Source of the DNA: Microbacterium natoriense
GTDB lineage: Bacteria > Actinomycetota > Actinomycetes > Actinomycetales > Microbacteriaceae
Direction: 5' to 3'
DNA length: 64,000 nucleotides
Assembly (NCBI RefSeq): GCF_030816295.1
Contig: NZ_JAUSXV010000001.1
Coordinates: 2,418,001-2,482,000 of the forward strand
Positions 55,713-63,620 of this stretch are shown here, one piece after another. Both the position numbers and the translations under genes were made by a program. The notes beneath the pieces are model-generated. The model worked only from the letters and a program-made list of their open reading frames with translations. It was not told where the DNA came from and made no database searches. The first letter of the stretch is position 1. Every line of letters begins with the position of its first letter.

Positions 55713-56207
55713 ATGCCGTTCGAATCGCTGTTCCTCCGTCTAGATCGCATCGCGGGCGGACGCCAGGCCGGGTATGCGATCGACGAGGAATCCCGACGGC
55801 ATCCGAAGACCCGCCGTTCCTTCCGGTGGATCCTCTGGCTGCTGGTGGCCGAGCTGGTGCTCGGAATCGGCGCCGTCGTGGTCGCACTGATTCTCGCCGC
55901 CGGAGGCGACACTGTGCCGTTCAGCGTCTGGATGCGTACGGTCGTCGTGCTCGGCATGACCGCCACGCTGTTCTACTTCGCCTGGCGCGCCTCGCTCGGG
56001 TGGCGCTGGGCCTACGTGCGGCTGCGCCTGTTCGCGCAGATCTTCCCGGTCATCACGCTCGTGCTCGCCGCGATCCCCGGACTGTACCCCGTGTGGATGG
56101 TGACCGAGCAGATCGTCTTCAGCCTCATCATGATCGGCATCGCCGACTTCCTCACCAGCGATCACATGCGAGCGGTGTTCGCCGCGCCCGCGAGCCCTCA
56201 GCCTTAG
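55713..56207 (+). CDS. Membrane protein of unknown function
   Basis: This 164-residue protein has a short charged N-terminus and about four hydrophobic helices: FRWILWLLVAELVLGIGAVV, TVVVLGMTATLFYFAWRA, VRLRLFAQIFPVITLVLAAI and VTEQIVFSLIMIGIADFLTS. No motif identifies a family. The start ATG at 55713 fits a leaderless promoter. Confidence 0.72.
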   Translation: MPFESLFLRLDRIAGGRQAGYAIDEESRRHPKTRRSFRWILWLLVAELVLGIGAVVVALILAAGGDTVPFSVWMRTVVVLGMTATLFYFAWRASLGWRWAYVRLRLFAQIFPVITLVLAAIPGLYPVWMVTEQIVFSLIMIGIADFLTSDHMRAVFAAPASPQP

Positions 56208-56286
56208 CAGGTGGCGCTCGCACGCGCCACTCCCTCCACATCCGAAGACCGACGAGGAAGAGTCGTCGATGATGTGAGGAGGGGCG

Positions 56287-57246
56287 ATGATGAGCCTGGT
56301 GCGGGTGATCCCCGGAGAGGACCTCGGCTTCCGCCGTGTGCGCTCCGGATCCGGCTTTCGCTACGTCGACGCAGACGGGCAGTCCGTCTCGGCGGCTGAC
56401 CGCGAGCGGATCCAGGACCTGGTGATCCCGCCTCGGTGGACGGACGTGTGGATAGCCGCGGATCCGCTGGCTCACATCCAGGCGGTGGGCACGGACGATG
56501 CGGGCCGTCGGCAATACCTCTACCACCCGCTCTGGCGGGTGCGCAGAGACCGCCGGAAGTTCTCGCGAGCCCTGCGCCTGGCCGAGGCGTTGCCGACGGC
56601 GAGGCGGCGAGCGACCAGGAGCCTGCGGGCAGACGGACTCACCAGGGAGCGCGCCCTGGCACTCGCGTTCAGGCTGCTCGACGATGCCGCGTTGCGGGTC
56701 GGATCCGAGCGATACCTCGTCCGCCATGGAAGCCGGGGATTGACCACCCTGCAGCGGCGAGACGTCCGCGTCGATGGGCCGTCGGTCTCGTTGTGCTTCC
56801 CCGCGAAAAGCGGACGGACGGCGTCGGTCGAGGTGACCGACGCCGTCCTCGCCGACGCGATCGCCGACTTCGCAGCGGGATCGCCGCGGGCGCCGTTGCT
56901 CGCCTACCGAAAGGGCCGTCGGCGAGTGCGGATCACCCCGACAGAGGTGAATTCGTATCTGCGCGAGCTCACGGGGGCGTCGTATTCGGCGAAGGATTTC
57001 CGCACGCTGCACGGCACCATCCTCGCCGCCGATGTGCTCGCCCGCATCGGACCTATGCAGGCGCGGCAGGATCGCCGGCGGGCCGAGCGGCTGGCCGTGC
57101 AGGCGACGGCATCGGGTCTCGGCAACACGACGGCGGTCGCGCGGGGGAGCTACGTCGATCCCCGCGTGTTCCGCGAGTACGCGCGTGGTCGGACGCTCGA
57201 TCTCTCGGTGTCGCCGGAGACGGCGATCCGCAGACTCCTGGGATGA
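56287..57246 (+). CDS. DNA topoisomerase IB (poxvirus-type)
   Basis: This 319-residue type IB topoisomerase relaxes DNA via a 3'-phosphotyrosine. Hallmarks are PPRWTDVWI, HIQAVGTDDAGRRQYLYHP, the catalytic-domain RVGSERYLVRHGSRGLTTL with active-site Arg, SAKDFRTLHGT with the active-site His region, and the nucleophile Tyr in ARGSYVDPRV near residue 296. Length is typical for bacterial homologues. The start ATG ATG follows GAGGAGGGG. It converges on the 3-hydroxyacyl-CoA dehydrogenase gene at a hairpin. Confidence 0.92.
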   Translation: MMSLVRVIPGEDLGFRRVRSGSGFRYVDADGQSVSAADRERIQDLVIPPRWTDVWIAADPLAHIQAVGTDDAGRRQYLYHPLWRVRRDRRKFSRALRLAEALPTARRRATRSLRADGLTRERALALAFRLLDDAALRVGSERYLVRHGSRGLTTLQRRDVRVDGPSVSLCFPAKSGRTASVEVTDAVLADAIADFAAGSPRAPLLAYRKGRRRVRITPTEVNSYLRELTGASYSAKDFRTLHGTILAADVLARIGPMQARQDRRRAERLAVQATASGLGNTTAVARGSYVDPRVFREYARGRTLDLSVSPETAIRRLLG

Positions 57247-57249
57247 CAG

Positions 57250-57282
57250 GAGCCGGCCGTCGCACAGGGCGACGACCGGCTC
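57250..57282. terminator. Bidirectional terminator between topoisomerase IB and HAD genes
   Basis: Arms of 14 bases (GAGCCGGCCGTCGC and GCGACGACCGGCTC, one mismatch) enclose a 5-nt loop between convergent stop codons. Confidence 0.75.
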
Positions 57283-57301
57283 GAAGGCTGGAGGATGCGC
57301 C

Positions 57302-58159
57302 TCAGCCCTCGTGCGGGTAGGTGTAGAAGCCTTCGCCGGTGGCGAGGCCCAGCTTGCCCTTGTCGATGTACTGCTCCTTGAGCAGATCGGCGAACTTCTG
57401 CTGCTTCTCGTCGCCCATGCGCGAGATGTTGTACGCGGTCGTGAGGCCGACGATGTCGTAGATCTCGAACGGGCCCTTCGGCGCCCCGGTGCCGATGCGC
57501 CAGGTCGCGTCGATGGCCGCAGGCTCCGCGATGCCGTCGACGAGCAGCTCGGCGCCGGCCTGGAGGAACGGCACGAGAAGCGAGTTCAGCAGGTAGCCGG
57601 CCTTCTCCTTCTTGATCTCGATCGGAACCATGCCGATCTGCGCGGCGAACTCGACGACCTTGGAGTAGACGGCGGGGTCTGTGGCGGGTGTGCCCATGAC
57701 CTCGGCCGTGTTGTGCGACCAGATCTCGTTGGCGAAGTGAAGGGCGAGGAATCGGTCGGGGCGACCCGTCGCGTCGACGATGTCGCTCGGCAGGAGCGTC
57801 GACGAGTTGGTGGCGAAGATCGTCTTCGCCGGTGCGACCTCGGCGAGGGTGCGATAGATCCCCTGCTTGAGCGCGAGGTTCTCCGGGACGGCCTCGATGA
57901 TCAGGTTCGCGTCAGAGGCGGCGTCGGCGAGGTCATGCGTGAGCCGGATGCGGCTGATCGCCGATTCCGCTCCACCGTCGGCAGCGCCTGCGACGCCGTC
58001 GGCGGTGTATCGCGCGGCGAGTCCCCGGAACCGTTCGGACGCGCGCTCGAGCGCCGCCTGGTCGATGTCGTATGCGACGACGTCGAAGCCGTGGAAGGCG
58101 GTCTGGTACGCGATCTGCGATCCGAGGACGCCGGTGCCGAGAACGGTGATGTTCTTCAT
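57302..58159 (-). CDS. 3-hydroxyacyl-CoA (3-hydroxybutyryl-CoA) dehydrogenase
   Basis: This 285-residue enzyme oxidises an L-3-hydroxyacyl-CoA with NAD. The N-terminal Rossmann motif is VLGTGVLGSQIAYQTAFHGF. IIEAVPENLALKQGIYRTL, FATNSSTLLPSDI and the catalytic His-bearing FLALHFANEIW follow. C-terminal helices contain GYLLNSLLVPFLQAG. The motif G-P-F-E-I-Y-D-I-V-G is family-typical. It starts at ATG 58159, inside the stop of the upstream MarR gene. It may process C4 or other short acyl-CoA, possibly feeding the acetoacetyl-CoA thiolase pathway. Confidence 0.88.
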   Translation of the reverse strand: MKNITVLGTGVLGSQIAYQTAFHGFDVVAYDIDQAALERASERFRGLAARYTADGVAGAADGGAESAISRIRLTHDLADAASDANLIIEAVPENLALKQGIYRTLAEVAPAKTIFATNSSTLLPSDIVDATGRPDRFLALHFANEIWSHNTAEVMGTPATDPAVYSKVVEFAAQIGMVPIEIKKEKAGYLLNSLLVPFLQAGAELLVDGIAEPAAIDATWRIGTGAPKGPFEIYDIVGLTTAYNISRMGDEKQQKFADLLKEQYIDKGKLGLATGEGFYTYPHEG

Positions 58160-58620
58160 TTCTCTTCCTTCTGTGTTGACCTTGTGGGTCGGGTTCCTTC
58201 TTCGCCAGCACGGTCGAAGCGGTCGAGATCGTGCGCGAACCGAGCGACCTCGGCATCCGACCATGCGGTGAGGTGCGTCTCGATGACGTCCTGCAGTGCA
58301 TCGAGCGTGCCGCGGTAGGCGGCGGCCCCCGCGGGCGTCAGCTCAAGCGGGCGCCCGCGTCCGGTTCCGGCATCCGCTTCGCAGACGATGCCGAGAGCGG
58401 TGAGGCCCGCGAGCTGACGCGACACCGTGGAGCGGTTGAGGCGGAACATCCTCGCGATGTCGGTGGAGCGGATGCCGGGCTGCTCGGCGATCGCCATCAC
58501 GATCGACTGGTCGGTCACTGAGAGCGGCGCGTCGCCGAAGCGGGCGTCGACGAGGCCGCGTCGTGAGATGGCGACCAGCGAGCGGAGTACGGTTTCGCTG
58601 TCCGTGCGTCGTGTGCCCAT
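58156..58620 (-). CDS. MarR-family transcriptional regulator
   Basis: This 154-residue winged-helix regulator contains PLSVTDQSIVMAIAEQPGIR and STDIARMFRLNRSTVSRQLAGL, the MarR recognition helix, at about residues 32-75. The wing around DAGTGRGRPLELTPAG follows. The ATG at 58620 has GGAGG upstream. Its stop overlaps the dehydrogenase start. Two matching inverted repeats (GTTGC-N5-GCAAC) overlap its -35 and -10, so it is very probably autorepressing and controls the downstream dehydrogenase. Confidence 0.88.
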   Translation of the reverse strand: MGTRRTDSETVLRSLVAISRRGLVDARFGDAPLSVTDQSIVMAIAEQPGIRSTDIARMFRLNRSTVSRQLAGLTALGIVCEADAGTGRGRPLELTPAGAAAYRGTLDALQDVIETHLTAWSDAEVARFAHDLDRFDRAGEEGTRPTRSTQKEEK

Positions 58621-58631
58621 TCTTGCCTCCT

Positions 58632-58674
58632 GTTGCTTTATGCAACACTACGCGCGACTGTTGCATTCCGCAAC
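58632..58674 (-). promoter_or_regulatory. MarR promoter with twin operators GTTGC-N5-GCAAC
   Basis: Inverted repeats at 58632-58646 and 58660-58674 are centred 28 bp apart. On the minus strand the -35 TTGCGG (58668-58673) lies in one, and the -10 TAGTGT (58645-58650) overlaps the other with a 17-nt spacer. Bound repressor would cover the promoter. The opposite-strand pepN start is 71 bp away. Confidence 0.7.
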
Positions 58675-58744
58675 AGACGGTCGTACGAGGTGAGCGTCAC
58701 GGTCGTGCGAGGGGAGTGAGGGGCGCGGATGACAGGATGGAGGC

Positions 58745-61237
58745 ATGGACACAGCCAACCTCACCCGTGAGGAGACCGCGGCGCGATCCGCTACGGTCTC
58801 CGTGCGCAGCATCCGCGTCGAACTCGACCTGACCGGAGCTCCCGAACGTGCCCGCACGGGTTTCCCGACGACGACCACGCTCGAGTTCGATGCGATCGAG
58901 GCGGAGACGTGGCTCGACTTCATGGGCGAATCCGTCGAGAGCGTCACGGTCAACGGTGAAGAGGCTCCCGTCGTCTACGACGGCGCACGGATCATGCTGA
59001 CAGGACTGAGGGGGTCGAACGTCGTCGTCGTGTCGGCGACCGGTGCATACAGCCGATCGGGCGAGGGCATGCATCGCTTCCACGATCCGGCCGATGACCA
59101 GACGTACCTCTACACGCAGTACGAGCCTGCCGACTCGCGACGAGTCATGGCCTGCTTCGAGCAGCCGGATATGAAGGCGGCGTACACCTTCGTCGTGGAT
59201 GCGCCGGCCGGGTGGGAGGTGCTGTCCAACCAGACGCCCGTCAAGATCGATGCGGGTGTCGGTGTACAGCGGGTCGAGTTCGCACCGACGCTGCCGATCT
59301 CCAGCTACATCACGAGCGTCGCAGCCGGCCCCTACTCCCGTGTCGACGGTCTCTGGGAGCGCGAAGAGCAGCGCGTGGAACTGAAGGTCTTCGCAAGGCG
59401 CTCGCTGGCGCAGCACCTCGAAGCCGACGAGATCCTCGAGATCACACGGCAGGGGCTCGACTTCTTCACGGATGCCTTCGCCTACCCGTACCCCTGGGGA
59501 AAGTACGACCAGATCTTCGTCCCCGAGTACAACCTCGGCGCCATGGAGAATCCAGGACTGGTCACCTTCACCGAGGCCTATCTGTCACGGGGAGCAGCGA
59601 CGGAGGCGCAACGCGCCGCCCGTGCGAACACGATCCTGCACGAGATGGCGCATATGTGGTTCGGCGACCTCGTGACGATGAAGTGGTGGGACGACCTGTG
59701 GCTGAAGGAATCGTTCGCGGACTACATGGGCGCACACGCCTCGGCGGCCGCGACGCGATTCCGCGACGCCTGGGTGAAGTTCGCCGCGAGCCGCAAGGCG
59801 TGGGCCTACAAGCAGGATCAGCTGCCGACCACGCATCCGATCGTCGCGGACATCACCGACCTGGAGGCGGCGAAGCTCAACTTCGACGGGATCACCTACG
59901 CCAAGGGCGCGGCCGTGCTCAAGCAGTTGGTCGCGTTCGTCGGCGACGAGGCGTTCTTCGAAGGGGCGCGCAGGTACTTCGCGGCGAACGCCTTCGGCAA
60001 CACGACCCTCGAGGACTTCCTCGTGCAGCTCAGCGAGGTGTCGGGGCGGGACATGAGCGGCTGGTCGCAAGCCTGGCTCCAGACGTCGGGCGTGTCGACT
60101 CTGTGGCTCGAAGAGGGCCGCGTGATCGTGCAGAGCGATCCCCGTCCACACCGTCTGCGCGTCGGTCTCTATGGATGGACCGAGGGGCGGCTCGTGCGCC
60201 AGTCGCAGGTCGCGGTGGACATCACCGACGAACGCACCGAGGTGGAGCTGCCTGACGCGGCCCTCGTGCTGCTCAACGATGACGACCTGACCTATGCCAA
60301 GGTCCGGTTGGACGCGCGATCCCTCGAGACCGCGGCGTCGTCGCTGTCGTCGATCGACGACCCGCTCGCACGAGCGCTCGTCTGGTCGTCGCTGTGGAAC
60401 TCGACCCGCGACGGCGAACTCGACGCCGTGCGCTTCCTCGAGATCGCTCAGGCGCATGTGCCCGCGGAATCGAACATCGGCCTGCTCGTCGACGTCCTCG
60501 GCAACGCGGCGTTCGCCCTGCGGCACTTCGTGGTGTCCGAAGCTCAGAGCACAGCCCAGCGCGCGTGGCTCGACTGCGCATGGAACGCCCTGCAATCGGC
60601 TGACGCCGGAAGCGACGCGCAGCTGTCGTGGGCGCGCGCGGTGGCGACGGCATCCGCCTTCGACGATGCACGCCACCTCGAGATCAGGGCCATGCTCGAC
60701 GGTGAGGCGCCCGCGGGGCTGACCGTCGACCCCGACCTGCGGTGGCAGCTGCTCACTGCTCTCGTGACGACGGGGCACGCCTCGACGGACGACATCGCGG
60801 CCGAGGCCCAGCGCGACGACACCGGCAGTGGACGCACCGCCGCCAGGCGCGCCGCAGCATCACGGCCGCTCGCGACGGTGCGCGCCGAGGCGTGGGATGC
60901 CGCCTGGAACGATCTCACGCTCAGCAACGACCATCTGGACGCGTCAATCGCCGGGTTCCGTGCGGGCGGGCGTCGCGACCTGATCGCGGGCTTCGACGCG
61001 GAGTACTTCGAGCGGATCGCCGATGCCTGGCGCACGCGCAGTATCGAGCTCGCTCAGCGTCTCGTCGTCGGGCTCTTTCCTGCAGCCGATTCGCTCGCGC
61101 CAGTCGACGCCTGGCTCGCGGCCCATGACGACGCCCCTGCGGCGCTGCGGCGCATCGTCATCGAGCAGCGCGATCAGCTCGCGAGGGATCTGCGGGTGCG
61201 AGGTGTTGCCAGGCATCCCGCCGCCGCTGGTCGTTGA
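58745..61237 (+). CDS. pepN: Aminopeptidase N (M1 family)
   Basis: This 830-residue zinc aminopeptidase has the exopeptidase motif GAMEN (265-269). The zinc site is HEMAH (299-303) with third ligand Glu322 in KESFADY. The C-terminal helical domain is full length. It removes N-terminal residues from peptides, probably in the cytoplasm as no signal peptide is seen. The ATG at 58745 follows GGAGG and also lies 6 nt after a weak CAGGAT box. It diverges from the MarR gene. Confidence 0.95.
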   Translation: MDTANLTREETAARSATVSVRSIRVELDLTGAPERARTGFPTTTTLEFDAIEAETWLDFMGESVESVTVNGEEAPVVYDGARIMLTGLRGSNVVVVSATGAYSRSGEGMHRFHDPADDQTYLYTQYEPADSRRVMACFEQPDMKAAYTFVVDAPAGWEVLSNQTPVKIDAGVGVQRVEFAPTLPISSYITSVAAGPYSRVDGLWEREEQRVELKVFARRSLAQHLEADEILEITRQGLDFFTDAFAYPYPWGKYDQIFVPEYNLGAMENPGLVTFTEAYLSRGAATEAQRAARANTILHEMAHMWFGDLVTMKWWDDLWLKESFADYMGAHASAAATRFRDAWVKFAASRKAWAYKQDQLPTTHPIVADITDLEAAKLNFDGITYAKGAAVLKQLVAFVGDEAFFEGARRYFAANAFGNTTLEDFLVQLSEVSGRDMSGWSQAWLQTSGVSTLWLEEGRVIVQSDPRPHRLRVGLYGWTEGRLVRQSQVAVDITDERTEVELPDAALVLLNDDDLTYAKVRLDARSLETAASSLSSIDDPLARALVWSSLWNSTRDGELDAVRFLEIAQAHVPAESNIGLLVDVLGNAAFALRHFVVSEAQSTAQRAWLDCAWNALQSADAGSDAQLSWARAVATASAFDDARHLEIRAMLDGEAPAGLTVDPDLRWQLLTALVTTGHASTDDIAAEAQRDDTGSGRTAARRAAASRPLATVRAEAWDAAWNDLTLSNDHLDASIAGFRAGGRRDLIAGFDAEYFERIADAWRTRSIELAQRLVVGLFPAADSLAPVDAWLAAHDDAPAALRRIVIEQRDQLARDLRVRGVARHPAAAGR

Positions 61238-61242
61238 CGCTG

Positions 61243-61274
61243 CGTTTCGTCTCGTTCCGCTCGCTCAACGACCC
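61243..61274. repeat. Dispersed intergenic repeat, copy 2
   Basis: This element matches the reverse complement of 29941-29972 at about 28 of 32 bases. It lies just after the pepN stop, between convergent genes. Confidence 0.6.
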
Positions 61275-61290
61275 GCGACTTGGACGTGCA

Positions 61291-62178
61291 TCACGTCGAT
61301 GCGGGGAGGGCGAGCTCGGCTGCGGTGCTCGTCCCGATCTCGCGGTACTCGGGCAGATCGTCGCTCTGCGTCAGGAAGACGAGGGTGAGGTATGCGGCCC
61401 AGGCGCGGGCACGCGTCCATGTCGTGCCGTCGTAGCGATCGCGCGTCGCGTCGCGGAACGCCGTTCGACCCGCGCGGTCGAACAGCAGCCAATGCGCGGC
61501 GAGGTCGTAAGCGGGGTCGCCGGCTGTGACGTCGCCGAAGTCGATCAGGGCCGCGATGCGCGTGTCGCGCACGAGGACGTTTCCGGGATGCACGTCGCCG
61601 TGAATCCAGACCCGCTCGGTCGAGAGGGGTGCGGCCAGGCCCGCTGCCCATGCGTCGTGCAGGGCCGGCTGGTCGCGGAACTGCGCGAGCCGCTCCTGCA
61701 TCCCTCCGTCGCGCGTCGCCAAGGGGTTGCCGCGGAAGGGATTCGACGGTGCATCATCCGGCGCCGGACGGTGGATGGCGCCGAGCGCGCGGGCGAGATC
61801 TGCAGCCCAGGCACCGTTGTCTTCTCTCGGAAGGCCGAGCGCGCGTTCGCCTGAGAACCACGGGGTCACAGACCACGCCCACGGGAAACTCGACGTCGGC
61901 TGGCCGTTCACGACGGGCACAGGAGAGAGCACGCCGAGCTCGGCCAGCCAAGGCCCGAGGACCGGCAGCGCGCGCTGTTCGTGCCGGATCAGCGGTGCGG
62001 CCACGTCGCGGCGGGGGATCCGTACGGCCAGGTCGTCGCCCAGCCTCCAGATCGCGTTGTCCCAGCCTTCGGCGACGAGACGCAGGGGCAGTTCGACGAG
62101 ATCCGGTGCGGCGGCGTGCAGAAGCGCGCGGACATCGGACTCGGAAGCCGAGTGTTCGGCGGCGGGGGAGTCCGCCAT
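61291..62178 (-). CDS. Aminoglycoside phosphotransferase (APH)-family kinase
   Basis: This 295-residue kinase-like protein of the APH family has the catalytic loop HGDVHPGNVLV (Brenner-like, about residues 196-206). The metal-binding IDFGDVTAGDPAYDLA follows about 12 residues later. The N-terminal DNAIWRLGDDLAVRIPRR resembles the nucleotide-binding part. It phosphorylates a small molecule; true aminoglycoside resistance cannot be inferred, since many housekeeping homologues exist. The ATG at 62178 starts 2 nt after the upstream MBL-fold gene stop, so they are one operon. Confidence 0.85.
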   Translation of the reverse strand: MADSPAAEHSASESDVRALLHAAAPDLVELPLRLVAEGWDNAIWRLGDDLAVRIPRRDVAAPLIRHEQRALPVLGPWLAELGVLSPVPVVNGQPTSSFPWAWSVTPWFSGERALGLPREDNGAWAADLARALGAIHRPAPDDAPSNPFRGNPLATRDGGMQERLAQFRDQPALHDAWAAGLAAPLSTERVWIHGDVHPGNVLVRDTRIAALIDFGDVTAGDPAYDLAAHWLLFDRAGRTAFRDATRDRYDGTTWTRARAWAAYLTLVFLTQSDDLPEYREIGTSTAAELALPAST

Positions 62179-62180
62179 TC

Positions 62181-62819
62181 TCAGACGTCGAGCGATTCGC
62201 CCGGCTCGAGCACGAAGAACTCGCCGCCGTTCTGCTCCGTCGCCCACTGGAGACGCTGTCGATGCATGGTCTTGCCTGCGATCGACAACGTCATGTCGTG
62301 AGTCCCGAACGAACGACGTGGCTTGACGGCGAGCACGTAGTCCATGGCGTCGCCGATCTTGAGCCAGGGTGCGCCCAGCGGAGCGGCGAGCGTGCCGACC
62401 TCGACCTCGTCGGGCAAAGCGTAGGAGTCGCCCGGATAATAGAACTCGTCGTTCACGAGCACGCCGACGTTCTCGATGACAGGGATCGACGAGTGGATCA
62501 CCGCATGCAGGCCGCCGAAGAACCGCAGCGTGAACGCGCCGGCCTGCACCGTGTCACCGGGGGAGACGACGGTGATCTCGTGGCCTTCGGCCGCGCCGGC
62601 CACCCCGGACGGCGCGTAGATCGGCGTGCCGGGTGCTGCTCGCAGGATGCGGTCGAGATGCTCAGGGGTCCAGTGGTCGGGATGCTCGTGCGTGATCACT
62701 ACGGCGACGAGACCGCTGAGGTCGTCGATCGGCGATGTGAACGAACCCGGATCGATCAGCAGAGTGTCGCCTCCTTCGTCGATGCGGAGGGCGGCATGTT
62801 CGAACTTCGTGACGCGCAT
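62181..62819 (-). CDS. MBL-fold metal-dependent hydrolase (UlaG-like)
   Basis: This 212-residue metallo-beta-lactamase-fold protein contains the signature HEHPDH (residues 44-49, in VVITHEHPDHW) for two metal ions. DPGSF lies upstream and a later GGLHAVIH adds a metal His. It resembles small UlaG-like lactonase/phosphodiesterase homologues; the substrate is unknown. ATG 62819 is preferred to the longer open frame because it gives the standard N-terminal strand. It is first in a two-gene operon with the APH-like kinase. Confidence 0.83.
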   Translation of the reverse strand: MRVTKFEHAALRIDEGGDTLLIDPGSFTSPIDDLSGLVAVVITHEHPDHWTPEHLDRILRAAPGTPIYAPSGVAGAAEGHEITVVSPGDTVQAGAFTLRFFGGLHAVIHSSIPVIENVGVLVNDEFYYPGDSYALPDEVEVGTLAAPLGAPWLKIGDAMDYVLAVKPRRSFGTHDMTLSIAGKTMHRQRLQWATEQNGGEFFVLEPGESLDV

Positions 62820-62972
62820 GCGATGAGTCAACTCCTGATTCGCCGCAGGAGCAAACCCCGTCTGCTGCGCCACGCCCGGGATCCTGCGTCCGCCCGCGCC
62901 GATTTGGCGAGGTGTGAAATCGCATGTCATACTTTATGAGTTGTCGCGGAACGGAAACGCTCTGCAAGACTT

Positions 62973-63045
62973 GGCCCCATCGTATAGCGGCCTAGTACGC
63001 CGCCCTCTCACGGCGGTAACGCGGGTTCGAATCCCGCTGGGGTCA
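62973..63045 (+). tRNA. tRNA-Glu (CTC anticodon)
   Basis: The 73-nt gene folds as a cloverleaf. The acceptor GGCCCCA pairs with TGGGGTC, including one G-T pair. The anticodon loop CTCTCAC gives CTC, which reads GAG. The T-arm GCGGG-TTCGAAT-CCCGC is perfect. CCA is not encoded. A terminator follows. Confidence 0.95.
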
Positions 63046-63054
63046 CACAACACA

Positions 63055-63084
63055 CGAAAGCCCTCGGTTCGCCGAGGGCTTTCG
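63055..63084. terminator. Terminator hairpin after tRNA-Glu
   Basis: CGAAAGCCCTCGG-TTCG-CCGAGGGCTTTCG is a perfect 13-bp stem with a stable TTCG loop. It lies between the tRNA and the convergent lipoprotein gene, so it may act in both directions. Confidence 0.85.
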
Positions 63085-63101
63085 TCGTCTCCGATGCGGT
63101 C

Positions 63102-63533
63102 TCAGGGCTCCCACTCGACGGCGACGGGTTCGAAGCGGAACGGCCCCGGGCACTGCCCGAACACGCCCTCCGGTTCCATCTCGATCGGAATCTCGTAGGT
63201 GCCGTCGACCAGGACCTCGCTCGACGTCGCGGCGACGACGCGAAGAGAGCGGATCTCTCCGGCGGCGATGCTGCCTGCCGGGATGTAGGGCGCTTCCTGA
63301 GGCACCTTCCAGTCGCCCGATGCGGCGACTGCGGCGGCGGGAGTGCATTCCTCGCCGAAGCAGGAGGCCACGGTCGCTGCCGGAGGAAGAACGGGCGCGA
63401 ACCTGATGACGGCGGGACCGTCGTAGCTGTAGCCCACGGCAGGGCAGGCGTTCACCGCGCACCCCGAGGCGGGCAGCAGCGCGGCAAGCACCAGAACGGG
63501 AGTCGTCCACCGTGCCTGCCGCCGTCGGTTCAT
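63102..63533 (-). CDS. Secreted lipoprotein of unknown function
   Basis: This 143-residue protein has a lipoprotein signal (RRRQAR, hydrophobic TPVLVLAALLP, lipobox PASGC with lipidated Cys about residue 25). The mature domain is about 118 residues. It has further Cys residues (ACPAVG, SCFGEEC, QCPGPF) and beta-strand-like character. I recognise no family. The frame begins at ATG 63533 just downstream of the short direct repeat. Confidence 0.75.
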   Translation of the reverse strand: MNRRRQARWTTPVLVLAALLPASGCAVNACPAVGYSYDGPAVIRFAPVLPPAATVASCFGEECTPAAAVAASGDWKVPQEAPYIPAGSIAAGEIRSLRVVAATSSEVLVDGTYEIPIEMEPEGVFGQCPGPFRFEPVAVEWEP

Positions 63534-63580
63534 GCCGACACGCTATCGCGCCCCGCCACAGGAGCGCACGGCGCCCACCT

Positions 63581-63620
63581 CATCCGACGTGGAACGTTCT
63601 CATCCGACGTGGAACGTTCC
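63581..63620. repeat. Tandem 20-bp direct repeat spanning the end of the last gene
   Basis: Two adjacent copies of CATCCGACGTGGAACGTTC plus one base (19 of 20 identical) lie at 63581-63600 and 63601-63620. The second copy encodes the last codons of the minus-strand gene and the repeat puts a duplicate of them after its stop. Confidence 0.8.

Noticed and set aside
61291..62178. Aminoglycoside resistance determinant
   Set aside because: Only general APH-fold motifs are visible; such kinases are common housekeeping proteins and the neighbour is an MBL-fold hydrolase, so a resistance call is not supported.
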